Assembly: GCF_024749285.1 (NCBI RefSeq) | Contig: NZ_CP087196.1 | Span: forward strand, 3,038,001 to 3,102,000 | Direction of reading: 5' to 3' | Origin: Pseudomonas sp. B21-015 | Lineage (GTDB): Bacteria; Pseudomonadota; Gammaproteobacteria; Pseudomonadales; Pseudomonadaceae | Length of the DNA: 64,000 nt | Shown here: piece by piece, positions 62,062 through 64,000 of the stretch | Layout of the letters: every line of letters begins with the position of its first letter | Numbering within the stretch: position 1 is the stretch's first letter | Translations under genes and position numbers: made by a program | The notes under the pieces: model-generated | What the model was told of the DNA's origin: nothing | The model's input: the letters and a program-made list of their open reading frames with translations, nothing else | Database searches by the model: none

Positions 62062-63077
62062 TCGCCTTTTTGCGGCGTTGATGTGTCTGGCCCTGTCGCA
62101 ACGACAGCGGCCAGGCGCACGCTTTCATCCAGGCTCGCCTGCAACTTGATCAGTTCAACTTCCAGCGCTTTGTTGATGTGTGACTGTTCGTCGATGTTCT
62201 GCTTGAGTGACTGGCTCTCCAGCAAGGCAATGCGCAAGCGTTCCTGGAGGAGGGTGCGTTCACTGTCGATACGGTTGACCTGTTCCAGCAGCTGATCCTG
62301 TCGGCTGTTGGTGTGCTTGAGTTGCTCTTGCGACAGGCTCAACTCCCGCAGCGTTCCGCGGTTTTCCGTCAGTAAGCGCTCGTTATCGCGATGCAGCTGG
62401 GTGATTTCATCCTGGCGAACCAGTGCGCTTTGCTGCGTCTGGCGCAACTCCATCTGAATCTGCTGTACCTGACCTTCGTGGCGGCGCTGCTCCTGCTCGC
62501 GCTGATCTTTGACGGCGTTGCGATAGTGTTCCAGCGCTTCGCGGGCGTGCAGATGCTTTTCTTCCAGCGAGCGGATCTGCTCGTCCTTGTCCTGCAAGCG
62601 TAATTCGAAATCCGCCAACGCCTGGTTCAGGCCGGCGTTGCGGGTTTGCTCGGTTTGCAGCATGGAGCGGGTGTCTTGCAGCTCCGTCGATTCCTGGGTC
62701 AGCGCCAGGCTTTGAATTTCGTATTGCTGCTGCAATTGGGTGTTGGTCTCGCGAGCCTCGTGCAGCTGGGTTTCCAGTTCTTTTCGTTGTTGCTCGAACT
62801 GTGCGCGCGCCTGGTCGATGGGCTCTTGCGCCTGCTCTTTCAGGCGTTGCGCCAGCCGCGACACCAGGCTTGTCAGCTCATCGTCGATAGGCTCGGAAGG
62901 TGCTTGCGCGGGTTCGGCACCGTCATCGAGCTCCTTCATATAACGATGGATCGTGGTTTTTGAGCCGGTATTGCCCATCTCGATTCGTACCGCGTCGATG
63001 CTCGGGTGTTCGCCCCGGGCAAGGATCGCCGAGCGTGCCGCCTGCACCAGTGCCTTGTTTACGCCGCCACGTGCCAT
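62058..63077 (-). CDS. KfrA-like DNA-binding coiled-coil protein
   Basis: A 339-residue protein. Residues 1-60 ([33 protein letters not shown]) form the KfrA-type N-terminal HTH. Residues about 85-325 are a continuous coiled coil rich in Gln, Glu and Arg. Plasmid KfrA proteins bind their own operator and organise DNA or partition; chromosomal copies are less understood. A palindrome just upstream (63101) is the likely autoregulatory site. Confidence 0.85.
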   Translation of the reverse strand: MARGGVNKALVQAARSAILARGEHPSIDAVRIEMGNTGSKTTIHRYMKELDDGAEPAQAPSEPIDDELTSLVSRLAQRLKEQAQEPIDQARAQFEQQRKELETQLHEARETNTQLQQQYEIQSLALTQESTELQDTRSMLQTEQTRNAGLNQALADFELRLQDKDEQIRSLEEKHLHAREALEHYRNAVKDQREQEQRRHEGQVQQIQMELRQTQQSALVRQDEITQLHRDNERLLTENRGTLRELSLSQEQLKHTNSRQDQLLEQVNRIDSERTLLQERLRIALLESQSLKQNIDEQSHINKALEVELIKLQASLDESVRLAAVVATGPDTSTPQKGD

Positions 63078-63100
63078 GTGTTCTCCTACGATTTGATACT

Positions 63101-63134
63101 GTGGTACGTACCACTAATATGCGCAATGTACCAC
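63101..63134. promoter_or_regulatory. Palindromic operator, kfrA-integrase divergent region
   Basis: Perfect 14-bp palindrome GTGGTACGTACCAC (63101-63114) plus an extra GTACCAC half at 63128-63134, 23 bases upstream of the KfrA-like start. Confidence 0.65.
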
Positions 63135-63255
63135 GGCACGAATAAACTTAAAATATCGTGATCCATCATGCGGGATATACTGGTATTACCCCGCGTGATA
63201 AACCTGACAGCGGGTTTTCAAACACTCACGCGGTACGTTTTCGAGAACTGAGGCC

Positions 63256-64000
63256 ATGACCGAGCTGGATCGCTACCTGCAAGCCGCCACTCGCGACAAC
63301 ACCCGTCGCAGCTATCGCGCGGCCATCGAACACTTCGAAGTCAGTTGGGGCGGGTTCCTGCCGGCGACCGGCGATAGCGTGGCACGCTATCTCGTGGCTC
63401 ACGCGGGCGTGCTGTCGATCAATACCTTGAAGTTGCGCTTGTCCGCGCTGGCGCAGTGGCACAACAGCCAGGGATTTGCCGACCCCACCAAGGCGCCTGT
63501 GGTGCGCAAAGTGTTCAAGGGTATTCGCGCACTGCACCCGGCCCAGGAAAAACAGGCCGAGCCGTTGCAGCTTCAGCATCTGGAGCAAGTGGTTGCCTGG
63601 CTGGAGCAGGAAGCGCAAACCGCCAAGGCACAGGGCGATCAACCGGGTTTATTGAGGGCCAGGCGCGACACGGCGCTGATCTTGCTGGGCTTTTGGCGCG
63701 GTTTCCGTAGCGATGAGTTGTGCCGTGTGCAGATTGAACATGTGCAGGCCAGCACCGGTTCGGGCATCACCCTCTACCTGCCACGCAGCAAGAGCGACCG
63801 CGAGAACCTCGGCCAGACATACCAGACGCCGGCCTTGCAGCGCTTGTGTCCGGTGCAGGCCTATATCCAATGGACTACTGAAGCAGCGTTGGTCCGCGGG
63901 CCCGTGTTCCGGGCTATCGACCGCTGGGGCCATTTGAGCGAGGAGGGCTTGCACGCCAATAGCGTGATCCCGTTGTTGCGTCAGGCACTGGAGCGCGCCG
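63256..64000 (+). CDS. Tyrosine recombinase, 3' end outside the window
   Basis: The open frame runs off the end (248 codons seen). MTELDRYLQAATRDNTRRSY starts a XerD-like core-binding domain (about 1-95). The catalytic domain opens with LILLGFWRGFRSDELCRVQI, carrying the first Arg, and continues to SKSDRENLG with the Lys region. The RHRH-Tyr end is not in the window. Adjacent to gor and the KfrA-like gene, it may be a chromosomal recombinase rather than a prophage gene. Confidence 0.85.
   Translation, partial: MTELDRYLQAATRDNTRRSYRAAIEHFEVSWGGFLPATGDSVARYLVAHAGVLSINTLKLRLSALAQWHNSQGFADPTKAPVVRKVFKGIRALHPAQEKQAEPLQLQHLEQVVAWLEQEAQTAKAQGDQPGLLRARRDTALILLGFWRGFRSDELCRVQIEHVQASTGSGITLYLPRSKSDRENLGQTYQTPALQRLCPVQAYIQWTTEAALVRGPVFRAIDRWGHLSEEGLHANSVIPLLRQALERA

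Overview
The window is a Pseudomonas chromosome segment, most likely from the P. fluorescens group. The evidence is high GC with Pseudomonas-like codon use, several paired REP palindromes of the fluorescens type, the modABC operon with a ModE box, and a nirBD / galU / gor / ada-alkB gene complement. Everything below rests on reading the sequence and its translations; no database search was run.

Layout. 1-7.1 kb is core: the 3' part of nirB, nirD, a CBS-domain gene, a chemotaxis receptor, a sorbitol-dehydrogenase-like SDR, and the wreckage of a polyol-uptake locus (a fused remnant of a sugar-binding protein and an mtlR-like activator with an internal deletion). tRNA-Cys and tRNA-Leu follow. 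From the 3' end of tRNA-Leu (7813) to about 44.57 kb is an accessory island, probably two insertions in tandem: a degenerate second copy of the tRNA 3' end lies at 42.13 kb, a decayed second integrase lies beside it, and a further copy of the flanking arm lies at 44.51 kb, just before core genes resume.

The island starts as a lambdoid-type prophage early region: integrase, DUF4224 gene, PrtN-like activator, antirepressor-like gene, LexA/CI-like repressor, Cro, CII-like regulator, DksA/TraR zinc finger, Toprim-VapE primase-helicase, Q-like antiterminator, a candidate iteron origin, then a terminator and a holin. No terminase, capsid, tail or endolysin gene is visible. The late region is replaced by a 15.6-kb, seven-gene operon on the minus strand (33298 to 17683). 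It encodes large uncharacterised proteins: a polymorphic-toxin-like protein with a possible caspase-like His/Cys dyad, a DUF6603-like protein, two very large unknowns, an Ig-like protein, a Hint self-processing protein that shares a C-terminal domain with the Ig-like one, and a small Cys-motif protein. This operon is the best candidate for an undescribed system.

Further right in the island are an AT-rich two-gene membrane module, an IS1182-like element with a frameshifted transposase, a divergent MFS/TetR pair around a 50-bp palindrome, one or two integron-type gene cassettes with an attC site (a HEPN-domain gene and a zinc-ribbon membrane gene) without an integron integrase, a possible nuclease, and a putative metallopeptidase gene interrupted by an 8-bp tandem repeat that looks phase variable.

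44.6-64 kb is core: a PhyH-family dioxygenase, a fused ECF sigma/anti-sigma gene divergent from a metallophosphoesterase-cupredoxin pair, modABC, a nitronate monooxygenase, an AcuI-type reductase, the ada-alkB-2OG oxygenase repair cluster, small conserved genes, galU, gor, a KfrA-like gene and the start of another tyrosine recombinase.
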